The position numbers and the translations under genes were made by a program. From contig JADLCG010000101.1 in assembly GCA_020847355.1 (NCBI GenBank), positions 1 through 14,534 on the forward strand: a DNA stretch of 14,534 nucleotides, given 5' to 3'. This document shows, piece by piece, positions 13,570 through 14,534 of the stretch. The notes under the pieces are model-generated. The model worked only from the letters and a program-made list of their open reading frames with translations. It made no database searches and was not told the origin of the DNA. Each line of letters opens with the position of its first letter. Positions within the stretch are counted from its first letter, which is position 1. Source of the DNA: Anaerolineales bacterium (GTDB lineage Bacteria > Chloroflexota > Anaerolineae > Anaerolineales > Villigracilaceae).

Positions 13570-13574
13570 CGATT

Positions 13575-14534
13575 ATGCGTATTCTAGTTCTGATCCATGA
13601 ATTCCCTCCCATTGGCGGCGGCGGCGGACGAGCCGCCTACGATATTTGCGCGCATCTGGCGCAGAACGGAAATCAGGTCACAATCTTAACCGCCCACATG
13701 GAAGGTTTACCGGCGAATGAAATTCAAAATGGGATTGAAATCATACGCATTAAATCATTTCGGACGGAGGCTTTTCGCGCCTCTTTTAGCGTCATGCTGG
13801 CCTACGTGCTTTCCGGACTTTGGGCTGGTCTGCGCTTCGTCAAGCGGCATCGCCCCGATGTGATTCACGCCCATTTTGCAGTTCCCGCTGGCGCGCTCGC
13901 CTGGATACTCTGGCGCTTAACCGGCATTCCTTACATCCTCACCGCCCATCTTGGCGATGTGCCGGGCGGCGTCCCTGAAAAAACCGGCGCATGGTTTCGC
14001 TGGCTATTACCGTTTACGTATCCAATTTGGAATCGCGCCAAACGCGTTATTGCCGTCAGCGAATTTACCCGACAACTGGCTTTGAAAAAATATAACGTGC
14101 AGATTGACGTAATCCCAAATGGCGTTGATCTCAAAAGTTTACTCCCCGAAGAAATTGAGCTAAATCAACCTCCGCGTTTGGTTTTTGCCGGGCGGTTTGT
14201 AACTCAGAAAAACCCGCTGGAAATTGTTAAGATATTAGCCTCCCTGAAAGACCTAGACTGGCATTGCGCGATGTTGGGGGATGGTCCCTTGCTGGAAGAA
14301 GTTAAAGCTGAAATAAAACGCAGTCACCTGGAAGATCGTTTTGAACTCCCCGGCTGGATCACGCCTGATGAAGTTTTGACATGGTTTTCAAAAAGCGACA
14401 TTCTCTTCATGCCGTCCTTGTCTGAAGGTTTGCCGGTGGTTGGCGTGCAAGCCTTAGCGAAAGGCTTGGCAATTGTCGCTAGCGCTATCGGCGGCTTTCA
14501 AGATTTGGTCGTTCACAATGAAAACGGGTTTTTG
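13575..14534 (+). CDS. GT4-type glycosyltransferase (3' truncated by the window)
   Basis: Open reading frame of 320 codons that is still open at the last base, so the end lies to the right. It begins M-R-I-L-V-L-I-H-E-F-P-P-I-G-G-G-G-G-R-A, the glycine-rich N-terminal loop of GT4 enzymes, and continues with D-V-I-H-A-H-F (95-101), V-I-P-N-G-V-D (179-185), F-A-G-R-F-V-T-Q-K-N-P (204-214, Arg and Lys of the donor site), M-L-G-D-G-P-L (233-239) and M-P-S-L-S-E-G-L-P-V-V-G-V-Q-A-L-A-K-G. In the last block the second glutamate of the usual E-x7-E pair is a glutamine (E284, Q292). The usual GT4 length of 370-400 suggests 50-80 residues are missing. It starts 5 nt after the UPF0104-type gene and has no clear ribosome site. 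Donor and acceptor unknown. Confidence 0.9.
   Translation, partial: MRILVLIHEFPPIGGGGGRAAYDICAHLAQNGNQVTILTAHMEGLPANEIQNGIEIIRIKSFRTEAFRASFSVMLAYVLSGLWAGLRFVKRHRPDVIHAHFAVPAGALAWILWRLTGIPYILTAHLGDVPGGVPEKTGAWFRWLLPFTYPIWNRAKRVIAVSEFTRQLALKKYNVQIDVIPNGVDLKSLLPEEIELNQPPRLVFAGRFVTQKNPLEIVKILASLKDLDWHCAMLGDGPLLEEVKAEIKRSHLEDRFELPGWITPDEVLTWFSKSDILFMPSLSEGLPVVGVQALAKGLAIVASAIGGFQDLVVHNENGFL

Overview
The window is ordinary bacterial chromosome of roughly balanced base composition. The gene order and the style of several proteins (a GlmU whose uridylyltransferase part ends in an N-x-GGYCFD block, and a DQYGG-containing polytopic membrane protein) suggest an Anaerolineae-like member of the Chloroflexota. 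That placement comes from memory of family style and was not computed. No tRNA, rRNA, CRISPR array, transposase or integrase was seen.

There are three blocks. (1) 1-2509, plus strand: a tight housekeeping group of glmU (5' end cut off by the window), cdd and recO, closed by a clear intrinsic terminator. (2) 2486-4405, minus strand: a PHP-domain metal-dependent phosphoesterase and, upstream of it in the same direction, a membrane acyltransferase of the OafA/acyltransferase-3 type. (3) 4791-14534, plus strand: a surface-glycan locus with a Wzx-type flippase, a GT4 glycosyltransferase, a large unrecognised membrane protein, GDP-mannose 4,6-dehydratase (gmd), a GT-C type membrane glycosyltransferase, an ArnC/GtrB-like GT2, an AglD/UPF0104-type membrane protein and a second GT4 that runs off the right edge. 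Most junctions in block 3 are 4-8 nt overlaps or gaps of about 5 nt, which implies co-transcription. Possible internal promoters lie just before the flippase gene and before gmd.

The glycan genes fit one scheme. GlmU makes UDP-GlcNAc and Gmd makes GDP-4-keto-6-deoxymannose. The two GT4 enzymes would extend a lipid-linked oligosaccharide in the cytoplasm, and the flippase would move it across the membrane. The GT2 probably charges polyprenyl phosphate with a sugar that the GT-C protein uses on the outer face. The acyltransferase could decorate the product. The reductase or aminotransferase that should follow Gmd is not in the window.

The least ordinary features are non-coding or repeat-like. 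The 385-bp divergent region between acyltransferase and flippase holds three different palindromic elements. One GT4 gene (6137-7285) carries heptanucleotide-periodic tracts at its start and in two internal positions. The flippase gene has a TATAAT box only 7 bp before its ATG and no Shine-Dalgarno sequence, consistent with a leaderless transcript. No clearly new multi-gene system was found.
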